A stretch of DNA of 64,000 bases from Choristoneura fumiferana (GCF_025370935.1 NC_133472.1:1598749-1662748), one strand, 5' to 3'. Positions 53,601-60,794 are shown, counted from the first letter of the stretch. Numbers and translations: made by a program. Notes: a model not told the origin generated them from the letters alone.

Positions 53601-56600
53601 GAGTACTCGGCCGAGAGCACTGTCTCGCCCGTTTACTCGGTATGTGCGGTATTCGCGAATATTCGGCTACACACATCTTGATAAAGCGAATGTTCGCGTT
53701 ATAGCGATGTGTGTGGCCTAGCATCAAGTTTCTGTTCCAACGGCAGGCGAAAAAACTTACTAAACCTTTCGCATGTATCCCAAAGTCATTATAAAACATG
53801 ATACAAGATTAATTGTCTTGAGTTACCACTAACAGCCCATGCTTTGAAAGTTTGTACTAAGAGCAAATGATAAATGCATCGGACATAGTTCTTCAATGTA
53901 CGTTTTTTCGACTGCCGTTGGAACGGAGTATACCCACTATGCCGTATTGCCATGTTGGGAATACGTAAAGCTCTGCGCAAGAGGTGACTCTAGCACAAAC
54001 CGCACACAAACCGCCATGACAACGTCAGTTCACTTTATATTGCGTCGCCGTGACAGATTTACATTTGGACATCTGGAATAACACATAGGCTACTTTTTAT
54101 CCCGATATTCCCACGGGATAGGGATAAAATCTCGAAATATCATCCTCTGGGCTTAGAGTCATGAAATTTGGTATGTATGTAGCTGGACGTCTGGAATAAC
54201 ACATAGGCTACTTTTTATCCCGATATTCTCACGGGATAGGGATAAAATCTCGAAATATCATCCTCTGGGCTTAGAGTCATAAAATTTGGTATGTATGTAG
54301 CTGGATGTCTGGAATAACACATAGGCTACTTTTTATCGCGATATTCCCACGGGATAGGAATAAAATATTGCAATTTCAACCGTTGGTTTTTTTTTGCATT
54401 AGAAAAAGGGTAAACAATAATCTTGACGAGTCTTTTTATTGAAAAAGTTTTTAAAAAACAGTAACCATTACTTATGATACTTACCAAAATATTGTACGCT
54501 AATTATTACATACATATTTTACTGTGGCTTATTTTTCATAAAAAAAATCAATAAATAACACGTCAAGATCGCTTACATTCTTTCTAATGCAAAAAAAGTG
54601 AAGTATAGCGTGTTTAGTATGTATAGTGAAGTGTGAAATTGAACGTGAAATGCTTATAAGCCATGAGCTTTTTGTTTAAGGAAAACATTGCGAGGAGGGA
54701 TTGTAATTTTTGGGACTTTCCATGGGAGATTAGAAGGATTCTCTAAATTGAATTAAATTGCTGGATCGCATGGTTTGCGCGTGCGCAGCCGCGAGTAAAG
54801 TCTCGAAGGTTTACCTTTGAATCATCGACAATCTTTTTATCGAAAAGTTAAAAGTCAAAGTTTCACGTATTTTCATTTCATCGACAATTCACTACATCGA
54901 ACGATTAGATCAGGTATTTTTAATCAAGTAATTTTAATTCACAAAAACGTTAGTTCTTAGATAGTTTATTTTGTAGTACATCATTTCATGTATTTTTGTT
55001 TATATTCATAATTGGAATCTTAAAATACATTGTTTTTTTTTCTAGCACAAATTCGTTGCTTCAATAAAGTAATAACCTTTGTTTAGTTTTTATTACATAA
55101 AACAAAAGTTGCCCACATAATTAAAAAAAATTAAGTGAATAGTCGATGAAACCATATTTATAATAAAAAAAAAAACAAAATCCTCTCCTCCTCTGTATAA
55201 AAAAATGCTTTCTCCTAACTAGGTTAGCTGGAAGAGATCCATTTTTAGGGATAAGCTTGCCTTTGTTCTCCTCTCTGTGTATGTGTATTTGTATTTTATT
55301 TTTATGTGCAATAAAGAATTTACATACATACAAAAAAAAGTTTATTGCAGACCAGGGTCCATAGATTGTTATGTTAGTAATACATAATCTTATTTAACAT
55401 TACTTCAAGAGATAATATTTAAACTTATACGAACGGTTTTCGATGAACTGAAATTCGATCAAAAGATTGTCGATAAAGTAAATCCCTTATTGTATCAGTA
55501 TGTCTGTTAGTACAGACAGCCTCACGGTTTTGATGATGTCGGGCTGGTCGGCGGTGGCGGTCAAGCGCACGTTGTAGAAGGCAGCGTCGAAGGGCGGGCC
55601 GAAGCCCGACATGGATACATCCTCGCGCCAGTCGCTGAAGATCTGCGACCCGGTCTCTGGAAGAGAGCAATCATCATATAATGTTTAAAAGGGTCTATAT
55701 CCAAGTGCGTCGCCAGCCGATGGCCCAGGGGTGGGCAAGTTGATATGGAGAATGAGAAGAGTATAAATTGTACGTATTTATTGGTATTGGTGAATTCATT
55801 CGAGTTTCGATGATCGGTCAAGCGTGTTTGGTTGTTTTACATTTGGCAACTTTTTTAGAGTCTCTGGAAGGGGGGAGGGGCTTCTGCTTCAACTATTATT
55901 TATTTATTTATTTATTAAATGCAATTCACATGTCAAAAGTACAATATAGCACTAACATTATGAAACCCGGAAGGGCAGCATTTTCAAGAGAGAGAGAGTT
56001 TCCAAAACAATAAATTGGTATCTTAGAATCAATTAAAGTTGTGGCAATAATACAAAATTAAAATAGAATAGAATAATTAAAAAACAATAACAATAATAGT
56101 AATATTAAATATAATGACCCGGATAACTCACGTCTTAAGGCGAGTTTAGCTCGACATGTTTCGGGCTAATCCGTAGCCCTTAACCGTAACCCCTCAGCGG
56201 CTGCTGCAACACGCGCACCCACGCATCGCGTTGCTCCGAAGACGAAGGGCTACGGATTAGCCCGAAACATGTCGAGCTAAACTCGATTTAAGACGTGAGT
56301 TATCCGGGTCATTATATTTAATATGAGTGAGTCTCACGGTAGTTTCATGTTCAAAATAATAGTAATATTAATAATTGTAGTGATGCAACTAATTTGTCAG
56401 AATGTTATTGGAATAAGTCAATAATTATTCCATTGTCCATTGTAAAGGTTGCCTGGAAGAGATCGCTCTGAAGCGATTAGGCCGCCTATTGCTTACCTTA
56501 GAAAATCTCTATGTATATACTTGTGTTCTCTGTACTGTTTACTGTATTGGTGTGCAATAAAGAGTTATTGTATTGTATTGTATTGTATTATTAGTGAATA

Positions 56601-59600
56601 TTATGCTATAGGTATGTCAGGGCGATTTAATATTAGTATCATAATGTCATAATATAGTCTTATCTTGAACGATGTGTCAATGAGTGTGTAAACAATGGCG
56701 TTGGTAAAACATTTTTTAATTTAACTTTAGATTAGGTAGGCTCTGTGATAATTATTCTTTAAAATATTCTTCAAGCGAGTAATAACTTTTTTTTATCAAG
56801 AATTACTTCAGTAGTTTGTGTATTACATTGGTTTCCATTGTGCATATTATTATTACAAGTCTTATAATAACAGCAATTGCACAATCTTTGACAGCCCAAT
56901 TTGGCAGTCACATTGACTAATGTCAATTAGTATGTGTGTCAAATAACACATTGCGCTGGAGTTTAATATGACAAATGATCGAGTATCATTAACATTGTGT
57001 TTCAAGGTATTGTATCGACAAGTTCTACGTCGCGCGTTGAGCTCTTATGTATGGAGTTGCGCTTACGCATGATATCGTGAACTCGTTAATCGTTCTTTTG
57101 GAAACGTGTAAAAATACACGGCATTACGTCATTGGATCGGAAAACTAAATAATTTGCCAGTTTTTTGGAAAATCCTACGGGACTTTTTTGTTAGTCCAAC
57201 ACGCTAAAGAGGCTGGACGATCTGGATGAAATTTAGTATGTTGACAGCTGGACCTTTGGAATAACGCATATGCTACTCTTATCTCGATATTCCCGCGGGA
57301 TAGGGATAAAACCACGAATTTACTTTTTGGGAATTCCCACGGGAGTTTTATAAAATCCAAGAATGTTTATTCAGCTGCAGGATCTGATTGCGTGCAAAGC
57401 CGCGGGTAAATAATAGAGTTAAATAAAGTTAATACTTACTTATAATATTAGCACAATTGAATATAAATTACATCTAGCCTTGGACAAGCTTTTGGTTGGA
57501 ACAAGTGGTATTTCGCGACATTCAGGTCAACCATTTTATACGTTTGAATACAGGCTGATTCCTAAAAGTGGACAGAAATAAATTCAAATCAAATCAAGAG
57601 GGGTGTTATAAGTTTGACCGCTATGTGTGTCTGTTAAACGGGTGGATCAATTTGAATGCGGTTCTTTATTTGAAAGCAGGTTTTCTAGCGTTGGTTCTTA
57701 GACATGTTTTATTAAAAAACTCTGAAGTGTCAAAGTCCGGGGTTTTCCAACTTTTTGTTGGTTAGGTCATTGTGTTCGTTATTGTCAGTGTCAAGACATG
57801 ATTTGTGTGAAACAAATAAAAGAAATAACCTTACAAATGAAAGGTTGGAAAACCCCGACTTCATCACTTCAAAGTTTAATATCTCAAAAACTGAATCAAT
57901 TTAATTAAGAAACATTGCTAGAAAACCTGCTTTCAAATAATAAAACCGCATTCAAAACGGTCCACCCGTTTAAGAGCTGCGGTGCCACACACACACACAC
58001 ACATAGCGGTCAAACTTATATCACACCTCTTTTTGCGTCAGGGGTTTAAAATGAATCACCGAAATGCATGTAAGCGCATAACTTCCAAAACTTGATAATT
58101 CTTTTTTTTGTGTTTGTTTGTCAATGTCAGGACAAGGGTTGTGTGAAACAAAATAAAAAAAGAAACGAAGGCAAAGCCGCGGGCAACAGCTAGTCCTTGA
58201 TAAAAAAGCGGTGGTGGCTGAGTGGTTTGACCGATAGCCACTCAAGCAAAAGGTCGTGGGTAACCCAAGCTCGCACCTTAAGTTTATGGGAATTCATGTG
58301 CGAAATAACATTTAAATTTGCCACGAGCTTTACGGCGGAGGTAAAAATCGTGAGGAAACCTGCACAAACCTGCGAAGTAATTCAATGGTGCGTGTGGAGT
58401 TCCCAATCCGCATTGTACCCGCGTGGGAACTACGGTAAGCCTCTCATTTTGAGAGGAGGCCTGTGCCCAGGGATGATGAAAGAGTCAACCTAGCATGGTG
58501 TACGATTGTGTTGCTCTGAAGATGAGCTCTGGTTGAGTTCGAAACGCTGGGGGTGGAGGAACTGCATGAATACACATATCTTGCATAAACTTGGCTATCA
58601 TAAGGTCGCGGGTGAGCAAAGAAATTAATTTAGTTAATTTAGACTCAACCTGTATACATCGCTATATTATTTAAATTGTATTGTTTTGTTACTAAGAGAA
58701 TAGCGTTTAAGTTTAATAACACTGCTAGGACATACAAACATATTAGAAATGTACAAATTATCTATTCATGTAGTTTTATGTAGTCATAAGTGTATAATAT
58801 ATCTGTTGTATGGCGGTCCGAGGGTCACCGACGGTGCTGGCTGAAAATCAACGCTGGGGCGTTTTCAACCCCCGACGCAAAAAGAGGGGTGTTATAAGTT
58901 TGACCACTATGTGTGGGTGTGTGTGTATGTGTGTGTGTGTGTGTGTGTGTCCAAATATACCTAGTTAACCCCCAGTGTTCACTGTTCAACACTGTTCTGT
59001 AAATTATATCCAGTAGTTATTAGGGTTCAGTAGTCAAATAGGAACCCTCATAGTTTCGCCATGTCTGTCCGTCTGTCTGTCTGTCTATCCGCGGGTAAGC
59101 TCAGAGACCGTTAGTCTGTAATTTGACATGAATATGCATATCAGTCACGCCGACAAGGTGGTACAATAAAAAAAAAGTAAAAAAATAGTTTTTAGGGTAC
59201 CTCCCATAGACGTAAAGTGGGGGTTTTTATTTCGACTAACCCTATATTGTGGAGTATCGTTGGATAGGGCTTTTAAAAGCATTGGGGGGTTGCTAAGACA
59301 TTTTTTCTATTTATTGATCTGTTTGCGAAATATTCAACTTTAAAGTGGAAATTTTCATTGAAATCGAGCGTCCCCCCCTCCAAAATCTAAACTGTTGGGT
59401 GATTAAATTTGAAAAAATTCAGAATGGTAGTAAATATATCAAATTTACAAGGAAAATTATAGCGGCTAAGATTGCTTGAGAATTATTAGTAGTTTAAGAG
59501 GAAATAGCAGCCTAAGGTATAAAATATACCTAAACTTCACAATACGAAATAAATATTACTTGATTTTTTTCGTAATGGCTACGGAACCTTATCCTGGGCG

Positions 59601-60417
59601 TGTACGACACGCTCTTGGCTGGTTTATATATAAATCGACCGATATATATATATATATATTGTTTTTCTTTTCCCGCAATAATTACTCGTTCGTTTACGTG
59701 GGTGTACACTCACCGGGGTTCAGCTGAAAACCAGCGCTGCAGCTCTGGTTACAGGGCTACGGCACATGCTGAGCTGAGTCCTTTTGGCATTATACTACAG
59801 TACAACGTCTCTATCTAATCTTTTTTATTCTTCTATTTATGTTTTTACTGTGTCTTTGTTGTGATGTAGTGTGTTTTTTTATATCAATAAATGTTGTGAG
59901 TTTGAGTTAGTTGTCTTTATTCCCCAGTGTTCCTAACAAGCATTGTTCTCGTGTTTGGGCGGGGCATGGCGTTATCTTAGAACGTGGCACAGGCCCGTGA
60001 CCCCAGTTCAGTTGTACTCCCCAAATTTCCCCAACTATCCCTTGGTGTCCCCTGCACTTACTGTTCTTGTGTTTGGGCAGGGCGTGGCGTTATCTAAGAA
60101 CATGGCACAGGCCCGTGACCCCGGTTCAGTTGTAGTCCCCAAATTTCCCCAACTATCCCTTGGTGTCCCCAGCACTTACTGTTCTTGTGTTTGGGCGGGG
60201 CGTGGCGTTATCTTAGAACGTGGCACAGGCCCGTGACCCCGGTTCAGTTGTAGTCCCCAAATTTCCCCAACTATCCCTTGGTGTCCCCAGCACTTACTGT
60301 TCTTGTGTTTGGGCGGGGCGTGGCGTTCGTTCAGAACGTGGCAGAGCTCCGCAGACCCAATCCAGTAATTGTTGCCCCAGTAGAACATGGCCGTGTACCG
60401 CCCACTAGCGTCCTCCA
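38499..60417 (-). CDS. NRF-6-like membrane acyltransferase, gene B (14 exons, 5' end missing)
   Basis: On the minus strand, exons 60417-60298, 55656-55526, 52557-52385, 47796-47624, 47136-47032, 46268-46108, 45418-45318, 44714-44583, 43901-43736, 41954-41875, 41596-41371, 40501-40327, 39502-39360 and 38627-38499 join in one frame to 671 residues plus stop. Numbering from the first visible residue: NRF domain VEDASG (1-6), GNNYWIGSAELC, LGLCLPASC (90-98); first membrane helix in exon 47796; then the acyltransferase-3 domain with HGLRSLSMVWVIFGHT (H267, H281), CPKYWWRNLLYINTLFP, YCAYLVHP (H607) and FEAPIVTMLK (E652). It fits the insect nrf-6 family closely, more so than gene A. Members are multi-pass membrane proteins thought to move or modify lipids; the substrate is unknown. 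The signal-peptide exon must lie upstream (above 60417) and I find none before 64000. Confidence 0.9.
38680..39330 (-). mobile_element. Paired LINE ends, copy 1 (gene B last intron)
   Basis: The ATTCGACTGGATGGC-family 3' end (38680-38975) is joined to an RTE-type end (39000-39330; minus strand EEIRRRTRVTDIAKRISSLK, WQWAGHIARRTDGRWGRKVL). The same junction occurs at 52590-53165. Confidence 0.7.
39360..39502 (-). CDS. Gene B exon: YCAYLVHP motif
   Basis: The acceptor is CTCATCACCAG and the donor GTAAGC. It encodes GWVEPLLSAPILYPFSRVTY followed by CAYLVHPVVLRYV, a strongly conserved helix. It is 143 nt, identical in length and phase to gene A exon 12. Confidence 0.92.
40036..40300 (-). mobile_element. 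RTE-type LINE 3' fragment
   Basis: CATCATCATCATATCAACCC, AGGACGTCCATTGCTGGACA, TCTCGTTGGTGG: reverse complement of the RTE end. It lies between two gene B exons. Confidence 0.6.
40327..40501 (-). CDS. Gene B exon
   Basis: The acceptor is CTCTTCTAG and the donor GTACTT. It encodes VWAWIGWVICTATFLFLIF and SALSHSLWAACVGWIIIACS, ending in the family CxxGxGG turn. Phase 0 in, 1 out. Confidence 0.9.
40636..40835. repeat. Short-unit repeat with GAAACAAGAATCC motif
   Basis: Units such as GAAACAAGAGTCCGCC and GAAACAAGAATTCGTT recur about every 15-17 bp from 40645 to 40735. Confidence 0.55.
40910..41040. mobile_element. Hairpin MITE family H, copy 3
   Basis: CAGGGCTACTACGAAACTCG and TAGTTTCGTAGTAGCCCTG arms, with CTCTGACACTTATACTATTT in the centre. 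Confidence 0.8.
41090..41345. repeat. Degenerate fold-back sequence
   Basis: Left TTTTCCCAAAATGTTTCATT and AACTGTTTTATTTCCCAACT are mirrored by GTTGGGAAATAAAACAGTTG and TGAAACATTCGGGAAAAAAC. Confidence 0.55.
41371..41596 (-). CDS. Gene B exon
   Basis: The acceptor is CTGTATTCCAG and the donor GTAAGG. It encodes SHFKLSAALTLVFFISSLL, then KIYDKPWTRLGPYLVGMATG. Phase 2 in, 0 out. Confidence 0.9.
41875..41954 (-). CDS. Gene B exon
   Basis: The acceptor is CCACAG and the donor GTAACA. It encodes CMLWSWYLSDDTQFYAVSA then ILLILAT, the family C..WSWYL..D.QFY motif. Phase 0 in, 2 out. Confidence 0.9.
42539..43010. repeat. GC-rich minisatellite, 103-bp unit
   Basis: GTACCTATTC recurs at 42539, 42641, 42744, 42847 and 42950 (spacing 102-103). 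Each unit holds TTCCTAGATGGCGCTAAAGT, CACACGGGCGCAGCGGTGTT and a self-complementary GGCGCCGGCGCCGGCCGCG block; the fifth is partial. It lies in the gene B intron between exons 43736 and 41954. Confidence 0.9.
43133..43660 (-). repeat. Dispersed repeat family A, copy 4
   Basis: GATAGGGTTCCGTAGCCATT to GGACCCTAAAAAG; inverted, with several deletions. Confidence 0.75.
43736..43901 (-). CDS. Gene B exon: C..YWWRN motif
   Basis: The acceptor is CACTAATCCTCAG and the donor GTAAGC. It encodes LTAPYLFMLGVVEVTMKWFA and ETCPKYWWRNLLYINTLFP. Phase 2 in, 0 out, as in gene A exon 8. Confidence 0.9.
43932..44200 (-). mobile_element. RTE-type LINE 3' fragment
   Basis: Minus strand: NKLVELTMGRP, CSVGRPPTVKMDGNHVNATR, ending in the GATGATAATAATGATG tail. 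It starts 30 bp from the gene B exon at 43901. Confidence 0.65.
44583..44714 (-). CDS. Gene B exon
   Basis: The acceptor is CTCACCTTTGCAG and the donor GTAAGA. It encodes GGMLVSFLYFRTNAKGK and LTSGLLQFFGLMGYRFA. Phase 2 in and 2 out, as in gene A exon 7. Confidence 0.87.
44875..45020 (+). repeat. Repeat family M, partial copy
   Basis: TTAATTTTAACCACAGAAAT and GTCCAGGGGACGTAACTATG match 2330-2440. Confidence 0.55.
45125..45300 (-). pseudogene. LINE ORF C-terminal remnant (LAIQRGN family)
   Basis: The minus strand reads EPVVFKPASGTWVHGVLARF then KTKRLAAFWAQCHEGIF, a decayed relative of 26376-26640. It abuts the gene B exon at 45318. Confidence 0.45.
45318..45418 (-). CDS. Gene B exon
   Basis: The acceptor is GTTAACTTCCAG and the donor GTAGGC. 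It encodes YADNTALRAILEKSFWFQLI then ISAVYSVDTFFCLG. Phase 0 in, 2 out. Confidence 0.87.
45640..45835 (+). mobile_element. RTE-type LINE 3' fragment
   Basis: In + frame LEWEPRLGKRSVGRPPARWS, DDLRMSAGRSCM, QWRSLGEAYVQQWTAI, then GATGATGATGATGA. RSVGRPPARWSDDL is diagnostic of the family. Confidence 0.75.
45877..46105. repeat. Duplicated intron start of gene B flanking a LINE-tail piece
   Basis: ACTTTGTTTCCGAAGGAGAC through TTCCAGCTGATGAA occurs at 45877 and at 46046 (offset 169). The second copy is the real intron start. The first has lost the donor. The sequence between resembles a LINE tail (CGTTCAATAGTTTTTGCGTG). Confidence 0.75.
46108..46268 (-). CDS. Gene B exon: HGLR motif
   Basis: The acceptor is ATTTTTTGCAG and the donor GTGCGT. 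It encodes VWSELLLSFSMKANVLQIFD and VVHGLRSLSMVWVIFGHTC, the hallmark start of the acyltransferase-3 domain. The intron just after the donor is duplicated at 45877-45945. Confidence 0.9.
46380..46570 (+). mobile_element. RTE-type LINE 3' remnant
   Basis: Degenerate: GTGTAGGGTGTCCTGAGGCA, GTCGCTGGCGGCGTATAGAT, CTACGTTCAGCAGTAGACAG. Confidence 0.45.
46780..46865 (+). mobile_element. LINE 3' end with TTTC tail
   Basis: ACGTTAAATAAATGTATTTT then CTTTCTTTCTTT; same tail as 25865-26072 in reverse. Confidence 0.5.
47032..47136 (-). CDS. Gene B exon: hydrophilic linker
   Basis: The acceptor is CCGTTACAG and the donor GTAAGT. It encodes an Asn/Ser/Glu-rich linker (GKSMYNVNNNIAINTNNSEE). Phase 1 in and 1 out. 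No motif is present; it is supported by open frame and phase. Confidence 0.75.
47285..47503 (-). repeat. Repeat family A, partial copy
   Basis: CAGACAGACAGACGGACAGA and CACGGAACCCTAAAAAGG ends, with a TATATACATATATACTATA insertion at 47340-47395. Confidence 0.65.
47624..47796 (-). CDS. Gene B exon: first membrane helix and basic loop
   Basis: The acceptor is CTTCCTCAG and the donor GTAAGG. It encodes GVCCIMAVILTTATAYD, then RDVRRRRRRAANMAA and DIRLDLNGLDAITVAK. Phase 2 in, 1 out. Confidence 0.85.
47829..48259 (-). mobile_element. MITE family B, copy 8
   Basis: Inverted, more diverged copy: ATGAGGGCTGTCGCG to CGGTAGCCCTCATT. Confidence 0.75.
48262..48380 (+). mobile_element. MITE family C, partial
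   Basis: AATGAGGGTTTTCCGACAGG, ATCGCTAGATGGCGTTAGTA, GTCTTGCTTGCGATTGGCTC. Directly beside MITE B copy 8; here C is not interrupted at the B site. Confidence 0.65.
48440..48645 (+). mobile_element. LINE 3'-end fragment
   Basis: CGGGATAAAACTATCCCATG, TATACCGAATTTCATTCAAA, ACTTTCGCATTTATAATATT. The same family occurs at 61480-61600 and 63050-63220. Confidence 0.6.
48650..49850. other. No recognised feature
   Basis: Intronic sequence of gene B, AT-rich. No repeat shared with the window and no coding signal. Confidence 0.4.
49851..50130 (+). mobile_element. LINE 3'-end fragment (GTTTACCCGCGG family)
   Basis: AGAGTTTACCCGCGGCTTCG to AACTTTCGCATTTATAATAT with an (AC)n run at 50070. Confidence 0.7.
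50735..50965 (-). mobile_element. LINE 3'-end fragment (GTTTACCCGCGG family)
   Basis: Reverse complement copy ending GTCGCGGGTAAACTCTAGT. Positions 50131-50734 and 50966-51650 show nothing I recognise. Confidence 0.65.
51655..51720 (+). repeat. Short dispersed repeat
   Basis: CGTGTGCTCTGCCTACCCCA then TTTGGGAACACAGGCGTGAT; inverted match to 26795-26895. Confidence 0.55.
51840..52105. mobile_element. Long inverted repeat with CGACGTTTCGGC core
   Basis: TTACAGTGGCCGTGGTCACG, AGTAGACTGAAGTG left; CACTTCAGTCTACTCGTGAC right, extending outward to GTAATATTTACCTCGACG and its mirror. Arms are about 100 bp. Confidence 0.75.
52120..52178 (-). repeat. Repeat family K, fragment
   Basis: TAGGAACTTGTTTGAAAATT and GACCACTTATTTGGCTGATG. 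Confidence 0.5.
52196..52340. mobile_element. MITE, Harbinger-like (GGGGCTG family), copy 2
   Basis: GGGGCTGTTTCACCATCCAT and ATGGATGGTGAAACAGCCCC ends with TAA on both sides (52193-52195, 52341-52343). It ends 45 bp after a gene B exon donor. Confidence 0.85.
52385..52557 (-). CDS. Gene B exon: NRF domain Cys pair and start of first helix
   Basis: The acceptor is TATCGCCCCCAG and the donor GTGAGT. It encodes RRTLHLGLCLPASCSRDAV, and ends MEDTTFLVLL, entering the first membrane helix. Phase 0 in, 2 out. Confidence 0.87.
52590..53165 (-). mobile_element. Paired LINE ends, copy 2
   Basis: Same two pieces and same junction (GATATTAAAATACATA…TACGATCTTGGAGTAC) as 38680-39330. Minus strand GIRSVGRPPTRWTDDLVKVA, then GEGYVQQW. 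It starts about 30 bp upstream of gene B exon 52557. Confidence 0.75.
53191..53720. mobile_element. TIR element with GGCCACACACATCGC ends, interrupted
   Basis: TAGGGCCACACACATCGCGA left and TAGCGATGTGTGTGGCCTA right. Hairpin H copy 4 sits inside at 53432-53562. Confidence 0.7.
53432..53562. mobile_element. Hairpin MITE family H, copy 4 (nested)
   Basis: Near-perfect arms CAGGGCTACTACGAAACTCG and CGAGTTTCGTAGTAGCCCTG; the best preserved copy. Confidence 0.85.
54068..54365 (-). repeat. Tandem repeat of a LINE-tail segment, 118-119 bp unit
   Basis: CTGGAATAACACATAGGCTA recurs at 54072, 54191 and 54309. The unit includes CCACGGGATAGGGATAAAAT and GCTTAGAGTCATGAAATTTG, from the GTTTACCCGCGG LINE tail family. 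Confidence 0.85.
54366..55190. other. No recognised feature
   Basis: AT-rich gene B intron sequence; no ORF or repeat recognised, apart from a LINE-tail trace near 54700-54800. Confidence 0.4.
55195..55340 (+). mobile_element. LINE 3' end
   Basis: TTAGCTGGAAGAGATCCATT … TTATGTGCAATAAAGAATTT ACATACATACA; related to 56447-56595. It lies 190 bp from the gene B exon at 55526. Confidence 0.6.
55526..55656 (-). CDS. Gene B exon: NRF domain
   Basis: The acceptor is GCTCTCTTCCAG and the donor GTGAGG. It encodes TGSQIFSDWREDVSMSGFG then PPFDAAFYNVRLTATADQPD, corresponding to gene A exon 4. Phase 1 in, 0 out. Confidence 0.85.
56118..56335. mobile_element. Long inverted repeat with GACATGTTTCGGGCTA core
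   Basis: CCGGATAACTCACGTCTTAA … TTTCGGGCTAATCCGTAGCC left; GGCTACGGATTAGCCCGAAA … CGTGAGTTATCCGG right; arms about 80 bp, GC-rich loop. Confidence 0.8.
56447..56595 (+). mobile_element. LINE 3' end with (TATTG)n tail
   Basis: GGTTGCCTGGAAGAGATCGC, AGGCCGCCTATTGCTTACCT, GTGCAATAAAGAGTTATTGT then TATTGTATTG repeats. Positions 56600-57190 hold nothing recognised. Confidence 0.75.
57195..57415 (-). mobile_element. LINE 3'-end fragment (GTTTACCCGCGG family)
   Basis: GATGAAATTTAGTATGTTGA, TCCCGCGGGATAGGGATAAA, AAAGCCGCGGGTAAATAAT. Confidence 0.65.
57594..58034. mobile_element. Repeat family L with inverted ends
   Basis: AGAGGGGTGTTATAAGTTTG … CCGCTATGTGTGT left; ACATAGCGGTCAAACTTATA … CACCTCTTTT right. 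One end recurs at 58878-58915 next to a (GT)n run. Confidence 0.7.
58203..58490 (+). mobile_element. SINE-1, diverged
   Basis: GTGGTGGCTGAGTGGTTTGA (A box), TGTGCGAAATAACATTTAAA, TGAGGAAACCTGCACAAACC, end CCAGGGATGATGA. It is followed at 58495-58570 by a TCGAAACGC half repeat. Confidence 0.7.
58800..58951 (+). repeat. LINE-tail fragment, family L end and (GT)n microsatellite
   Basis: GGTGCTGGCTGAAAATCAAC (58800-58870), AAAAAGAGGGGTGTTATAAG (58878), then TGTGTGTGTGTGTGTG to 58951. Confidence 0.6.
59020..59628 (+). repeat. Dispersed repeat family A, copy 5
   Basis: TTAGGGTTCAGTAGTCAAAT to TCGTAATGGCTACGGAACC and GGCGTGTACGACACGCTCTT; nearly full length. Confidence 0.75.
59715..59920 (+). mobile_element. 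LINE 3' end
   Basis: CAGCTGAAAACCAGCGCTGC … TGTCTTTGTTGTGATGTAGT … AATAAATGTTGTGAGTTTGA. Confidence 0.5.
59930..60297 (-). repeat. 118-bp tandem copies of a gene B exon end plus splice donor
   Basis: TGTTCT(T/C)GTGTTTGGGC recurs at 59944, 60062, 60180 and (in the true exon) 60298, exactly 118 bp apart. On the minus strand each unit is 46 nt of exon 3' end, the donor and 72 nt of intron. The two nearer copies keep GTAAGT; the farthest lost it. In the exon frame the copies carry CTAAGATAA, a stop. Confidence 0.9.
60298..60417 (-). CDS. Gene B exon (first visible): NRF domain
   Basis: The acceptor is CCTTTCTTTACAG and the donor GTAAGT. It encodes VEDASGRYTAMFYWGNNYW then IGSAELCHVLNERHAPPKHK. 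Phase 1 in, so a 5' exon is missing. Its last 46 nt and the donor are repeated downstream in a 118-bp array. Confidence 0.87.
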
Positions 60418-60489
60418 CTGTAAAGAAAGGGAATCATTAAAATACAGATACAGGATACAAGCACACCGACTAGTTTAAGGTTAATAAAT

Positions 60490-60775
60490 AATCCTACTTC
60501 CTACCATATTATAAATGTGAAAGTTTGTGTGTGTGTGTTCGTTACTCCTTCACGCTAAAACGGCTAGACGGATTTAAATGAAATTTGGTAAATATGTAGA
60601 TAGCTGGACATCTGGAATAACTATCCCGATATTCCAAAGGGATAGGGACAAAATCTTGAAATTTCAACCGCATATACATTTTGTGGATTCCCAGGGGAAT
60701 TTTATAAAATCCCGGAATTTCAATTGTACCAGATCGAATAGTTTACGTGTGTTAAGCGGCGGGTAAACTCTAGTA
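60490..60775 (-). mobile_element. LINE 3'-end fragment (GTTTACCCGCGG family)
   Basis: TATTATAAATGTGAAAGTTT, CTTCACGCTAAAACGGCTAG, GGCGGGTAAACTCTAGTAAT. Confidence 0.7.
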
Positions 60776-60794
60776 ATAAATATCATGGGACGTT

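Noticed and set aside
59943..60236. 97-codon plus-strand frame with an internal protein repeat
   Set aside because: It only reads through the 118-bp tandem copies of the gene B exon end, antisense to it.
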